Below are positions 15,675-25,148 of a stretch of DNA of 64,000 nt, one piece after another. Each line of letters starts with the position of its first letter. The first letter of the stretch is position 1. This DNA is from Anaerolineae bacterium (GTDB lineage Bacteria > Chloroflexota > Anaerolineae > Aggregatilineales > UBA2796), in assembly GCA_020851855.1 (NCBI GenBank), contig JADZBY010000435.1:1-64000 (forward strand). The letters run 5' to 3'. Under the pieces are notes generated by a model. The model worked only from the letters and a program-made list of their open reading frames with translations, did no database searches and had not been told where the DNA came from. A program made the position numbers and the translations under genes.

Positions 15675-16699
15675 TCCCGCAAATCGACCCGCAGGCAACA
15701 CACCTGCAAATCGCCCGTACGGTTATGGAGTCGGAAGCAGATGCTGTGCGTGACGCGGCGGCTCGACTTGGCACCGAGCTAGGTAGAGCTGTCGAGGTAA
15801 TCATCAATCACCCCGGCAAGGTGGTCATCACCGGCGTCGGCAAGTCTGGCCACATCGGGCACAAAATCGCAGCCACGCTATGTAGCACCGGTACGCCAGC
15901 CGTCTTCCTGCACCCTACCGAAGCAACGCACGGCGATCTGGGCATATATACGCCAGGTGATCCCACCATCATTCTCTCCCGTAGTGGCAGTACGCAAGAA
16001 TTGATGCGCCTGGTGCCTCTACTGCGGCAGTTCAACTCTCCATTAATCGGAATTCTGGGTAAGCGGGACTCGTGGTTGGCGCATAACATGGACGTGGTCC
16101 TCGATGCATGGGTCGCGCGGGAAGCTGATCCGCACAATCTTGCGCCGACGACAAGCGCGACAGTTGCACTCGTGCTCGGTGACGCTCTTGCCGTGGCACT
16201 GATGCAGGCGCGGAACTTCGCCCCTGCGGACTACGCGAGATTTCACCCAGGTGGCCAGCTTGGCCGCAACCTGCACCTGCAGGTAGGCGATGTAATGCAC
16301 TCTGGCAGCAGTGTGCCGTGGATCGCCACGGGTATGTCGTTAAAAGAAGTCGTGATCAGTATGACAGAACGACCACTGGGGGCGGCACCGGTAGTAGATG
16401 ATCACTTTCATTTGCGTGGGCTTGTGACCGATGGGGACCTGCGACGCGCTTTGCTTGCCAACGACGATATTCGATCACTTCATGCTTCAGACGTGATGAC
16501 CACCAATCCCGTAACGGTATCGGCCTCAGCATCTCTCAAGGAAGCATTGCAGTTAATGGAGGATCGTCCACGGCAGATTTCGGTACTTCCGGTCGTAAGT
16601 GAGGACCAGGTCTGCGTTGGCGTAATACGTGTTCACGATATTTACCTCTCAGGAGCAGCGCACATCAATGGCTCAGATGGTCTGCAGACTGACCGATGA
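15671..16699 (+). CDS. kdsD: D-arabinose 5-phosphate isomerase
   Basis: 342 residues. An N-terminal SIS sugar-isomerase domain (about 30-180; VGKSGHIGHKIAATLCSTG and SRSGSTQELMRL) is followed by two CBS domains (about 210-330; HSGSSVPWI and VMTTNPVTV). This is the KdsD/KpsF family that converts ribulose 5-phosphate to arabinose 5-phosphate, the first committed Kdo precursor. Start and stop both overlap neighbouring Kdo genes: 4 bp with kdsB and 32 bp with kdsA. The symbol kpsF would be equally fair if the product feeds a capsule. Confidence 0.93.
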   Translation: MIPQIDPQATHLQIARTVMESEADAVRDAAARLGTELGRAVEVIINHPGKVVITGVGKSGHIGHKIAATLCSTGTPAVFLHPTEATHGDLGIYTPGDPTIILSRSGSTQELMRLVPLLRQFNSPLIGILGKRDSWLAHNMDVVLDAWVAREADPHNLAPTTSATVALVLGDALAVALMQARNFAPADYARFHPGGQLGRNLHLQVGDVMHSGSSVPWIATGMSLKEVVISMTERPLGAAPVVDDHFHLRGLVTDGDLRRALLANDDIRSLHASDVMTTNPVTVSASASLKEALQLMEDRPRQISVLPVVSEDQVCVGVIRVHDIYLSGAAHINGSDGLQTDR

Positions 16700-17510
16700 C
16701 ATTGTGTTGGGTGGAGACAATCCGGTTCTGATCGCCGGACCATGCGTTGTTGAGTCGTATGAGACGACGCAATATATCGCCCGACGCCTGAAAGAAATCG
16801 CACAAGAAACAGGCTTGCCATTCGTCTTCAAGGCCTCCTTTGATAAGGCAAATAGAACATCCATTTCCTCGTTTCGGTCCCTCGGCTTTGAACTTTCGCT
16901 CGAAATTCTTCGTCGTGTGCGTGCCGAAGTCCAGGTGCCGGTCCTGACCGATGTACATGAAACGGCGCAAGTTGATACGGTCGCGGCTGCGGTCGATGTT
17001 CTACAAATCCCCGCGTTTCTCTGTCGGCAAACCGATCTGTTGGGAGCTACTGGACGGACTGGACTGCCTGTCAACATCAAACGCGGGCAGTTCATGGCCC
17101 CCGAAGACATGCAGTACGCAGTGGAGAAGGTGACCTCAACCGGCAATACTCGTGTGTTCCTGACTGAACGCGGTTCATCCTTCGGTTATCATAACCTTGT
17201 CGTCGATATGCGGGCACTCCCTACGATGCGTCAGTATGCCCCCGTCGTGTTTGACGTCACGCACAGTGTGCAGCAGCCAGGGGGCGCTGGCGGCGCTTCC
17301 GGTGGGCAACGGCAGTTTGGTCCGTACTTGGCGCGCGCAGCAGCAGCCGTTGGCGTGGATGGCTTCTTCATCGAAACGCACCCTAACCCTGCGCAAGCTT
17401 TGAGTGATGGACCGAACATGATCCCACTGGATGAGCTGCCGGATTTGCTCACATCCATCCTTGTGGTTTGGCGGACTGCTCGCCCGTTTTTCAAGCCCCT
17501 AGGTGCATGA
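16668..17510 (+). CDS. kdsA: 3-deoxy-8-phosphooctulonate (Kdo-8-P) synthase
   Basis: 280 residues from the ATG at 16668, chosen because AGGAG lies 12 bp upstream and the protein then begins shortly before the conserved LIAGPCVVES. Further family motifs are FKASFDKANRTS, TDVHE, LQIPAFLCRQTDLL, KRGQF and FIETHPNP. The enzyme condenses phosphoenolpyruvate with arabinose 5-phosphate. The GPC and FDKANR motifs separate it from DAHP synthases. Coupled to kdsD (overlap) and kdsC (ATGA overlap). Confidence 0.95.
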   Translation: MAQMVCRLTDDIVLGGDNPVLIAGPCVVESYETTQYIARRLKEIAQETGLPFVFKASFDKANRTSISSFRSLGFELSLEILRRVRAEVQVPVLTDVHETAQVDTVAAAVDVLQIPAFLCRQTDLLGATGRTGLPVNIKRGQFMAPEDMQYAVEKVTSTGNTRVFLTERGSSFGYHNLVVDMRALPTMRQYAPVVFDVTHSVQQPGGAGGASGGQRQFGPYLARAAAAVGVDGFFIETHPNPAQALSDGPNMIPLDELPDLLTSILVVWRTARPFFKPLGA

Positions 17511-18004
17511 ATCTAGACAATGTGCAGAGGGCACGGAGTATTAGGTTACTGGCACTTGACTGTGACGGCGTGTTGACGGACGGTAGTACGTACATTGTGG
17601 AAGATGGACGCGAGTTTCGCCGGTTCAATGTTCATGACGGTCTGGGACTCAAGTTAGCTATGGAAGACGGTATTCATGTTGCCATTATATCTGGTGCGGA
17701 CGGCTCATCGGTACTTCATAGGGCGAGGCAGTTGGGTATCGAGCATGTCCTTACTGGGGTGAGCGACAAGTTGGTGGCACTGACCGAACTGTGCACACAG
17801 CTAGGCATCAAGCTCGAACACGTTGCATATATGGGCGATGATCTCCCAGACCTGCCAGTGATGCAACGCGTGGGGCTCGCTTGCGCGCCAGCCAATGCCG
17901 TTCGTGCTGTAAAAGATTGCGCTACGCTAATCACTGAGCATGAGGGAGGCCACGGCGCAGTGCGAGAAGTATGTGATATCCTGATCACATCGCGTAGCTC
18001 ATGA
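17507..18004 (+). CDS. kdsC: Kdo-8-phosphate phosphatase (HAD family)
   Basis: 165 residues from the ATG at 17507, whose ATGA overlaps the kdsA stop. HAD motif I DCDGVLTDG (Asp18 and Asp20), motif II around IISGADGS, and motif III/IV YMGDDLPDLPVM are all present with no cap domain, as in the C0-type tetrameric KdsC. It removes phosphate from Kdo-8-P to free Kdo for CMP activation by KdsB. The next gene again overlaps by 4 bp. With kdsB, kdsD and kdsA it completes the pathway from ribulose 5-phosphate to CMP-Kdo. Confidence 0.93.
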   Translation: MNLDNVQRARSIRLLALDCDGVLTDGSTYIVEDGREFRRFNVHDGLGLKLAMEDGIHVAIISGADGSSVLHRARQLGIEHVLTGVSDKLVALTELCTQLGIKLEHVAYMGDDLPDLPVMQRVGLACAPANAVRAVKDCATLITEHEGGHGAVREVCDILITSRSS

Positions 18005-19221
18005 CCCAGCAACCAATTCGCGTCCTGGCTCTTTCGCGAAAGCAGGACCATCACTTCGCGCCGTTACGTTCTTCTTTCGAAGTAGTGTCCACCGAGAACT
18101 GGTCAGTTGACGCAGTGTCTCTACACTCACCGGATGTGCTACTTACACTCTCTGACGATTGGTACGAGGCCTATGCGGTCATCAACGAAGCGAAACGACT
18201 GAATATTCCATCTCTGCTTATGATGGACGGAATCATCGAGTGGCGGCATCAATGGGAGGATCCAAACCTGGGGGCTGGCGGAAATATCGCCTACTACCAA
18301 CCAGTTGTCACGGATAAGGTCGCTTGCCTCGGCTGGCTAAACGCACGCACTCTGGAGGCATGGGGCAATGCAGGAAAGTGCGAGATTGTCGGCGCGCCAC
18401 GATTTGATCATTACCTCGAACAGCCCGTCGCGCCGCCCGCTGTCCATGATGGCCCCAAACACCTGCTCGTGATGACCGCCAACACGCCTGGATTTACTCC
18501 GGGGCAGATTGCACAGGTCGAGCAGGCCCTCTGCGATGTGCGTGATTTTCTCACCAATCAGCGCGAGTGGCAGCCGATCTGGCGTGTGACCAAGGGGCTT
18601 GATGCGCGACTAAGTCTACATGATGACTTTCCCCATCTGCGAGGCCGGCCCCTGCGAGAGGTGCTGGCCGCGGCCGACGGAGTGTTAGCCACGCCGTCCA
18701 CGGTATTGCTGGAGTCGATGCTTGCACACCGCCCCACCGCCCTGCTAGACTACTCGAACAGCCCTCCTTACGTCAGTGCAGCGTGGAGCATCACAGCGAA
18801 AGCTCATATCGCCCCTACGCTGGAGTCGCTGTATTCACAGGATGCAAAGCGACTGTCGTATCAGGATGAGTTCTTGCATAACTACCTTGAGTGCCGCACC
18901 ACAGCAACGCCACGGCTAGTTGCGCTAGTTCGGCAAATGGCCGAGATCGGGCGTGAGGCTCGTGCAAAGGGGGGATCTCCGGTATTCCCAACGCGGATGC
19001 TGCCTCTAGCCCTCGGAGGACACGCAGTACCATCAACACATTTCGACTGGGCACGCCTCTATCCCGGACACCCAGTCTTTTCGCAAACTGATCTCCGTGC
19101 TTTGCAAGTAGAGTTGATACACGCCAAAACAGAGATCAAAGAACTCTCGCGATTGCTACGCAGAGCTTACCAGAGAACAATTCTCTATGCACTAGCCAGA
19201 CGGCTGCTCGGTAGACGATGA
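18001..19221 (+). CDS. GT-B-like glycan transferase, candidate Kdo or capsule transferase
   Basis: 406 residues. No signal or membrane segment. Features include VGAPRFDHYLE near residue 135, a middle Rossmann-like segment (HLLVMTANTPGF), and GVLATPSTVLLESMLAHRP near 225-245. The last resembles the donor-binding region of capsule and CDP-glycerol-type transferases (S/T-rich loop, then a Glu helix). A coiled-coil-like C-terminus ends in a basic tail (LARRLLGRR). It is coupled by ATGA overlaps to kdsC before and a GT2 gene after, so it is a reasonable candidate for using CMP-Kdo. The family could not be named securely. Confidence 0.55.
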   Translation: MTQQPIRVLALSRKQDHHFAPLRSSFEVVSTENWSVDAVSLHSPDVLLTLSDDWYEAYAVINEAKRLNIPSLLMMDGIIEWRHQWEDPNLGAGGNIAYYQPVVTDKVACLGWLNARTLEAWGNAGKCEIVGAPRFDHYLEQPVAPPAVHDGPKHLLVMTANTPGFTPGQIAQVEQALCDVRDFLTNQREWQPIWRVTKGLDARLSLHDDFPHLRGRPLREVLAAADGVLATPSTVLLESMLAHRPTALLDYSNSPPYVSAAWSITAKAHIAPTLESLYSQDAKRLSYQDEFLHNYLECRTTATPRLVALVRQMAEIGREARAKGGSPVFPTRMLPLALGGHAVPSTHFDWARLYPGHPVFSQTDLRALQVELIHAKTEIKELSRLLRRAYQRTILYALARRLLGRR

Positions 19222-20192
19222 CGACCAAAGCGTATCCGCTCGTTAGCGTGATTGTCCCATCATACAACTATGCCCATCTTATTGAGCGGTGCATTGACAG
19301 TGTACTCGAACAGACGTACACCAATTGGGAGCTCATCGTGTGCGATGACTGCTCGGACGACGGCTCAGTGTCTCTCCTTCACCAACGGTATGGCCATGAT
19401 ACACGGGTGAGAATCTATAGCAACGAATGTCGGCTCGGCATATTCGGTAATATAGCACGCGCTATTGGGTACTCCTCTGGGCCATTCCTTAAGATCTTGA
19501 TGGCAGATGACTGGCTGCACGTCGATTACTTAACCGCAACATTGGATCTGTTCGACGCACATCCTAGTATTGGGTTGTGCTCGGTCCGCACGACCGTCTT
19601 CAGCGAAGCAAGTCAACTCGTCGAGACCCGGTTTGAGCCAGACCGGGGGCAGGATTTCTATCCAAGTGAGCGGATTCTGTGGTGGACCACTCGTGAAGTT
19701 AACCCCATTGGTAATCCCAGCCGCCTGATCTTCCGACGATTGGCATATGAGGAAGTCGGTGGATTTGATCTGGGTATCGAATACTGTACTGATCTCGATC
19801 TATGGATTCGAATGCTGGAACACTGGGATATTGGCTTCGTCTGCCGCATCCTCAGTCATGAATCACTCCACAGCAGTAATGCGACCCTAAGCTACGTCCG
19901 CAGAGCTCAGCATCTTAGGACAGGTGAGCAGATGTTCCTGAAGCTTTTCCAGAGGCACCGATACTACCAAGGACATTGGTGGGTACAGAAGAGCGTCTGG
20001 ATATTTGGTTGGAGAGAATATTGGATCACGGCCATCAGACACCTAGTAGCTGGTAGCCCGGTGGAGTTTGAGACCTTGATAGGCATTATGTCGAGGCGAG
20101 TGCCCTTCGTCTTGTGGGCACCAGTACTGCTCTGGCGGTTGGGAGGGGTCGTAATGCAAAAGGTTGTGAACCGACTGCATCATCGTCATTGA
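19218..20192 (+). CDS. Family 2 glycosyltransferase
   Basis: 324 residues. N-terminal GT-A fold: SVIVPSYNYAHLIERC, CDDCSDDGS and a MADDW metal-binding site around residue 95, then GGFD and DLDLWIRM in the acceptor region. The C-terminal 70 residues are hydrophobic and basic, suggesting membrane association. Enzymes of this type add single sugars from nucleotide donors to a lipid-linked chain at the inner face of the membrane. The start overlaps the preceding gene by 4 bp. Sugar specificity cannot be predicted. Confidence 0.9.
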   Translation: MTTKAYPLVSVIVPSYNYAHLIERCIDSVLEQTYTNWELIVCDDCSDDGSVSLLHQRYGHDTRVRIYSNECRLGIFGNIARAIGYSSGPFLKILMADDWLHVDYLTATLDLFDAHPSIGLCSVRTTVFSEASQLVETRFEPDRGQDFYPSERILWWTTREVNPIGNPSRLIFRRLAYEEVGGFDLGIEYCTDLDLWIRMLEHWDIGFVCRILSHESLHSSNATLSYVRRAQHLRTGEQMFLKLFQRHRYYQGHWWVQKSVWIFGWREYWITAIRHLVAGSPVEFETLIGIMSRRVPFVLWAPVLLWRLGGVVMQKVVNRLHHRH

Positions 20193-20212
20193 TCATGACA
20201 ATCGAACCTTGA

Positions 20213-20815
20213 ATGACAGAAGATATGGAACTGGTCAACGAGCTAAGGCCCTATAGACAATGGATCAATGGCAAAACGCTGAATGCTGGCTGTGGCAAGC
20301 GCTTCGTGAACCTGGGAACAGAGACAATTCGGCTTGATCTGAATCCACGATTCGCCTCTTCGGTGGACGTGGTTGCGGACGTACACAGACTGCCCTTCGC
20401 AGACAACACATTCGATACCGTCCTAAGTATTGCAGTCCTTGAGCACACGCGTTTTGCATGGGAGGTAGCTCGCGAGTTTCATCGAGTGCTACGTAGTGGT
20501 GGTACGGCAATAGTAGCGATCCCGTTCATGCAACCGCAACACGGTGCTCCTAACGATTTCGTTCGCTTCACAGGGGAAGGTATCCGCGCGCTGATGGAGT
20601 GGGCGCATTTCGAAGTCGTGCTCGTGCGTGGTTGCCATTCCGTGGGGTACGTAACTGAGTGGTTCTTCCGAGAACTGACTCGCGAGAATGTCCTCCTGCG
20701 ACGACTGATGCTGCCAATTCGGCGCACAGTGTTCCCCCTTATGCGCCAGGGAAAGCTAATGTCACATACAATTGAGAACCTCACGAGCGCATACTACGTG
20801 GTAGCTCGCAAATGA
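20213..20815 (+). CDS. SAM-dependent methyltransferase
   Basis: 200 residues. Motif I is LNAGCGKRFVNLG, followed by RLDLNP and DVVADVHRLPFADNTFD, then SIAVLEHT, the Methyltransf_11 pattern. The C-terminal part has aromatic and basic residues (WFFRELTREN). Likely methylates a sugar or a glycan end. It lies 20 bp after the previous gene and overlaps the next by 4 bp, so it belongs to the operon. A second in-frame ATG at 20225 is possible. Specificity unknown. Confidence 0.85.
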   Translation: MTEDMELVNELRPYRQWINGKTLNAGCGKRFVNLGTETIRLDLNPRFASSVDVVADVHRLPFADNTFDTVLSIAVLEHTRFAWEVAREFHRVLRSGGTAIVAIPFMQPQHGAPNDFVRFTGEGIRALMEWAHFEVVLVRGCHSVGYVTEWFFRELTRENVLLRRLMLPIRRTVFPLMRQGKLMSHTIENLTSAYYVVARK

Positions 20816-21807
20816 TGGTGCAGCCAGCCGTCGATCCCTGGCCTCTCGTGTCCGTGATCCTGCCTGTTTTCAACGGTGAGCCATATTTGCGGGATGCGAT
20901 CGACAGCGTACTAATGCAGGACTATCCCAATTTCGAGCTTATCATCATTGATGATGGTTCGCATGACAACTCGTGGGCAACTATATGTAGCATAGATGAC
21001 GGCCGTGTCCGCAGCTATCGGCAGCCGAATGCGGGTCTGCCAACAACATTGAACAGGGGAATTGAGCTTTCCGGAGGAGAGTTAGTTGCTCGGATGGATC
21101 AGGATGATCATTGCCATCCAGAGCGGTTGCGGCAACAGGCTCGATTCCTGAACGGACATCCTGAGATAGGTGTTGTTGGGTGTTCATATCGTGTGATTGA
21201 CACGCATGGAAGGCTGCTCGGCACGCGCTACCAACTATGCTCACCTGTGCAGGTAAGGCGCCACCTCTATTCGGGTAATCCATTCTGTCATGGTTCCGTT
21301 ACTTACCGGAAGTCCACTGTATTGGCGGCGGGAAGCTATGATCCCACAGCACTGATAGAAGACTATGACTTATGGACTCGTGCTGCGTGCCTTACGCAGA
21401 TGGCAAATCTCCCGGATGCTCTCTACGATTACCGCGTGAATGTATCCACAAGTATGGTTGCAGTCAATCAGTCAAGGTACGCCGTGGAGACCGAGAGTAT
21501 ACGTCAACAAATGTGGGAGAGAAACGATCCACCTTTTCTGCAAGGCTTGATTGCGGAGAAGCGCCTACTGCGTAGCGGTCCGCTTGTTAGGCATGGAAGT
21601 CATAATCGAACACGAAGGCAACTTAACGTCATGGTAGGTCTCTCGATTGCGAGCGTGTTCTTCAAACGCAGCAATAGTCGTCGAGCATCGCAGGAGTGGA
21701 TCGGGTTGGCACTAATGAACTTGGACCGACCTGCACAGGTTACACGAGTATTGCGGCATGCGGCCGGGTTGCTGAGCCGCCAGTATGCGGGCGAGAGAAG
21801 CGGTTGA
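20812..21807 (+). CDS. Family 2 glycosyltransferase
   Basis: 331 residues. SVILPVFNGEPYLRDAIDS, IIIDDGSHDNS and ARMDQDD (metal-binding DxD-like site) mark a GT-A fold. It is followed by ERLRQQARFL and GVVGCSYRVID, close to the EpsE/RfbV type of enzyme. The C-terminus is basic, with no clear transmembrane helix. The start overlaps the methyltransferase stop by 4 bp, and 9 bp separate its stop from the epimerase gene. Donor and linkage are unknown. Confidence 0.9.
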   Translation: MMVQPAVDPWPLVSVILPVFNGEPYLRDAIDSVLMQDYPNFELIIIDDGSHDNSWATICSIDDGRVRSYRQPNAGLPTTLNRGIELSGGELVARMDQDDHCHPERLRQQARFLNGHPEIGVVGCSYRVIDTHGRLLGTRYQLCSPVQVRRHLYSGNPFCHGSVTYRKSTVLAAGSYDPTALIEDYDLWTRAACLTQMANLPDALYDYRVNVSTSMVAVNQSRYAVETESIRQQMWERNDPPFLQGLIAEKRLLRSGPLVRHGSHNRTRRQLNVMVGLSIASVFFKRSNSRRASQEWIGLALMNLDRPAQVTRVLRHAAGLLSRQYAGERSG

Positions 21808-21816
21808 AGGCAGATC

Positions 21817-22791
21817 GTGCCTGACCTTCAAGGTGCTCGGGTGCTGGTCTTTGGAGGGCTAGGCTTCATTGGCCTGAACCTAGTCAGGAGATTACGTGAG
21901 CAGAACGTAAGCGTAGTTGTTGTCACTCGAACGATGCCGAGACTGGCATTGCAGTGGCTGAGCAGCGGGGTACAGAACGGACTACCTGAGTTGGTCCAGG
22001 CGGATTTATGCGCGCCGGAAAGCTATCAGCATCTTGTTCAAGCCTGTGATCTGATCTACAACTTAGCCGGGCACTCCGGCGCAGCTCAGAGCCTGCTTGA
22101 AGCCCATACTGATATGCAATCGAATGTGGAAGGCAATCTTGCTTTGCTCGAGGTTGCCCGTCGATCGGGCAAGAAGCCACACATAGTCTTCGCTTCTAGC
22201 CGCCTTGTGTACGGGTACACAGGAAGCATGCCGGCAACCGAGGACGCGCCGCTGTTGCCGACCAGTATCTATGGCCTACACAAACTGACAGTCGAGCACT
22301 ACTACCGACTGTACGGTATGCATTACGGAGTACCCTATACGATCGTGCGCTTGACCAATCCTTATGGGCCGTATCAACTACCCGATAGTCGAGGCTATGG
22401 TATTGTCAACTCCTTTATAATGCGCGCATTAGGTAACGAGACCCTGCAGGTCTTTGGGGATGGTAATCAGTTACGTGACTATGTCTACATTGAAGATGTG
22501 ATCGAAGCGCTGTTATGCATTGGATATTCTGCGGTTGTGCGAGGACAGATTCTGAACATTGGTCTTGGCCGCTCGATACGTCTGGCAGAGATGGCAGAGA
22601 TGGTCGTACGTCTCGCGGGTAATGGTTCCATCGAGCACGTTCCTTGGCCCTCTGTCGACCGAAAAGTGGAGACAGGTGATTTCATCTGCAGCATTGCGCG
22701 AGCACGCAAGCTCCTCGGCTGGCAACCCCAGACGGATTGGGAGCGCGGACTACGCCACACAATCCACCTCTACCAGCAGTTACTACCATGA
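21817..22791 (+). CDS. NAD-dependent sugar epimerase/dehydratase
   Basis: 324 residues from a GTG at 21817. An extended short-chain dehydrogenase: the dinucleotide loop GGLGFIG is at residues 13-19, FASSRLVYG carries the catalytic Ser, and the YGLHK segment holds the Tyr-x-x-x-Lys pair. RLTNPYGPYQ and RDYVYIEDVIEAL follow, as in UDP-glucose 4-epimerase and GDP-mannose dehydratase relatives. It makes or edits a nucleotide sugar for the pathway. Which sugar cannot be said. The stop overlaps the next gene start (ATGA). Confidence 0.9.
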   Translation: MPDLQGARVLVFGGLGFIGLNLVRRLREQNVSVVVVTRTMPRLALQWLSSGVQNGLPELVQADLCAPESYQHLVQACDLIYNLAGHSGAAQSLLEAHTDMQSNVEGNLALLEVARRSGKKPHIVFASSRLVYGYTGSMPATEDAPLLPTSIYGLHKLTVEHYYRLYGMHYGVPYTIVRLTNPYGPYQLPDSRGYGIVNSFIMRALGNETLQVFGDGNQLRDYVYIEDVIEALLCIGYSAVVRGQILNIGLGRSIRLAEMAEMVVRLAGNGSIEHVPWPSVDRKVETGDFICSIARARKLLGWQPQTDWERGLRHTIHLYQQLLP

Positions 22792-23972
22792 GCCGCCGTC
22801 ACGTGCTGTTCCTGTGCAGTGAGTATCCGCCGTCTCCAGGTGGCGGTATTGGGACCTTCTACCAGACTTTGGCACGGGCGCTCGCCAACTGTGGATGGCA
22901 GGTGAGCGTAGGGGGGATATTCGGCGATGTACGTACCCTTGATGTGAGTGTTGACAACGGTGTTACGGTTTGGCGCATTCCGCCAAGCCGCAACACCAGA
23001 GGCCGCTATCGGATAAACATGTTTCTGGACCGGTGGCGGTTGGGACGTTGGGTACGCCAGATGGTGCGGCAACACAACGCTTGCCTTGTGGATGCGGCCG
23101 ATTATCAGGGATGGATGTGGGGCGTTACCGAGCCCATTCCACGCGTTACACGCCTACATGGGGCTGATATCATGTTTCAACCACTCATGGGGCGCAAACC
23201 AGAGCGGGTCAAGGCCTACCTGGAACGCTCGAGCTTACAGCACTCAACGGGCATAATCAGTTCAAGTCACTTCATGAGCATGACCGTGCAGCCCCATCTG
23301 CGAAAAAACCAGCGCGTCGATGCGACAATCTACAATATGGTTGATGTGCAACGCTTTGCTCCTAGCCTTGCCATTAGGCGTAATCCACTACTGGTGGCAA
23401 GTGTTGCCACTTTGACTCCAAAGAAAGGTGTATATCAACTTCTCAACGCATGGGAAGCTGTACATAAGCATGAGCCTCACGCACGACTGAGGTTCTATGG
23501 ACGCGATACGCCTGATGGGGATCATTCAACCGCGGAGGTACTTCGTCGGCGCTGTAACGAACTGAATATCGCGGATAGCGTCGAGATAGTTGGTCCTGTG
23601 CCGTATCATCTCGTATGTCGTGTCTTTCAAGAGTCGGGAATCCTTGTTTTTCCATCTTACGTTGAAGCTCACCCTCGCGCATGGCTGGAGGGAATGGCAA
23701 CGGGAGCACCGGTCATTGGTAGTAATCGTGGACCCGGTCCAGAAGTAATCGAACATGGACGCACAGGCCTAATAGTAGATCCAGATGATACTGAAGAGCT
23801 CTCCAATGCCATACTAGACTTGCTTCGCGCTCCTGACAAAGCAACCCAACTAGGCGTAGCCGCTCGATCGTCTATGATTGCCCGTTATTCGATTGATGCG
23901 ATCTTGCAGCAGAATGTGGATTTCTACATAGACCACATTCTGGCTGCACGTGTCTCGAAGAGATACAGTTGA
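22788..23972 (+). CDS. Family 4 glycosyltransferase
   Basis: 394 residues from the ATG at 22788 (ATGA overlap with the epimerase stop). SEYPPSPGGGIGTFYQTLA is the acceptor-side glycine loop. The donor domain contains ATLTPKKGVYQLLNAW, RFYGRDTPDG and EAHPRAWLEGMATGAPVI with the GT4 Glu motif, then GLIVDPDDTEELSNAI. A retaining GT-B enzyme acting at the cytoplasmic membrane face. It overlaps the next gene by 4 bp (TTGA). Confidence 0.9.
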   Translation: MSRRHVLFLCSEYPPSPGGGIGTFYQTLARALANCGWQVSVGGIFGDVRTLDVSVDNGVTVWRIPPSRNTRGRYRINMFLDRWRLGRWVRQMVRQHNACLVDAADYQGWMWGVTEPIPRVTRLHGADIMFQPLMGRKPERVKAYLERSSLQHSTGIISSSHFMSMTVQPHLRKNQRVDATIYNMVDVQRFAPSLAIRRNPLLVASVATLTPKKGVYQLLNAWEAVHKHEPHARLRFYGRDTPDGDHSTAEVLRRRCNELNIADSVEIVGPVPYHLVCRVFQESGILVFPSYVEAHPRAWLEGMATGAPVIGSNRGPGPEVIEHGRTGLIVDPDDTEELSNAILDLLRAPDKATQLGVAARSSMIARYSIDAILQQNVDFYIDHILAARVSKRYS

Positions 23973-25144
23973 ATCGTCTACAAAAGCGCGTGCTTGTCCA
24001 TCACCACGCAGTCGCGCACATAGATAAGGGTGGCATCATTTGGCTACCGTCGTTCATTGGGCGCTGGATTGATGCACTCGCCCCGCTAGTCGGCGAAATT
24101 GGCCTCCTGCTTCATCAAAGTACGATCCGAACACCACGGCAGGATGAGCAAGTTCGCGCGTCGAACGTGAGGCTCTGGAGTCTGGGAGAGCCTGGTGGTT
24201 CGTCCCTGTTGTGGCTTGAGCGTATTAAGCGAATGAGGAGAGTCTGTCGCGCGGCATCCAGTGCAGCGGATGTGCTCCTGATCCGTGGTGTGACACCGCA
24301 CCAGCAAATCGTGTGGAACGCGACACAAGTCAATCGCAAAGCGTATTTACTAGTTGGAAGCCTAAAGGGAAACCGCTTATTGCCGCAACTTTCTCCGATG
24401 GGAATCTACGGGTGGGTGAGGACCAAGCTTCGCCCTCGTCAGATAAGGTACATGGCCAAGCGCGACACACTTATGCTAGCGAATTCGCCGGTGTTGGCAA
24501 CGGAACTCCGCCAGCTCACTGGAGGGCCGGCCACTTTCGTGCCCACAAATAGCATTCGAGCATCCGAGTTTGCACCATTTGATTGCCGTCCAATCGGCGC
24601 AAAACCACACTTACTATATTGCGGACGTGTAACAGCTGAGAAAGGAATTCGGGAGTTAATCGAAGCGCTCGCACTGCCCGCAGCGCAGAACTACGAACTC
24701 GAAATTGTGGGACCTGCCATTTCCCAGGAGCAGGCCTCCTTTGTTGCGCTGGCACACCAGCTAGGCGTGAGCAGTCGTGTGACTTGGCATGGCCCTGTCT
24801 CCTACGGTCATGCGCTGTTCAGGTTCTTCCAGCGTGCTGATATCTTCGTGCTCCCCAGCTATCACGAGGGTTTTCCACACGTGATATGGGAGGCGGCTGC
24901 CAATTGTTGTCCAGTGATTGCAACTAGGGTAGGCGGTATTCCTGGACTCTGGACACATGACACTCACGGCATGCTGATCGCCCCTAGGTCCGCCGAGGAA
25001 ATCGTGCGCGCGGTGAATCGCCTCCAGGCGGACAGTGATTTGCACGAGAAGATAGTGAAGAACGCCTATCTTCATGCTCAGGAGTATGATGTAGAAGCCT
25101 GTGCAGAACGTTTGGTCGAAGTGTTGATTGAGACCTGGAACTAG
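23969..25144 (+). CDS. Family 4 glycosyltransferase
   Basis: 391 residues from a TTG that overlaps the preceding stop. Donor-domain signatures are LLYCGRVTAEKGIRELIEAL, YELEIVGP and SYHEGFPHVIWEAAANCCP (GT4 Glu motif), then VGGIPGLWTHDTHGMLIAP. The acceptor half lacks the usual glycine-rich loop, as in the related gene at 26401; the two may be paralogues. It ends with TAG. The next gene starts within or just after its end. Confidence 0.88.
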   Translation: MNRLQKRVLVHHHAVAHIDKGGIIWLPSFIGRWIDALAPLVGEIGLLLHQSTIRTPRQDEQVRASNVRLWSLGEPGGSSLLWLERIKRMRRVCRAASSAADVLLIRGVTPHQQIVWNATQVNRKAYLLVGSLKGNRLLPQLSPMGIYGWVRTKLRPRQIRYMAKRDTLMLANSPVLATELRQLTGGPATFVPTNSIRASEFAPFDCRPIGAKPHLLYCGRVTAEKGIRELIEALALPAAQNYELEIVGPAISQEQASFVALAHQLGVSSRVTWHGPVSYGHALFRFFQRADIFVLPSYHEGFPHVIWEAAANCCPVIATRVGGIPGLWTHDTHGMLIAPRSAEEIVRAVNRLQADSDLHEKIVKNAYLHAQEYDVEACAERLVEVLIETWN

Positions 25145-25148
25145 CCCC

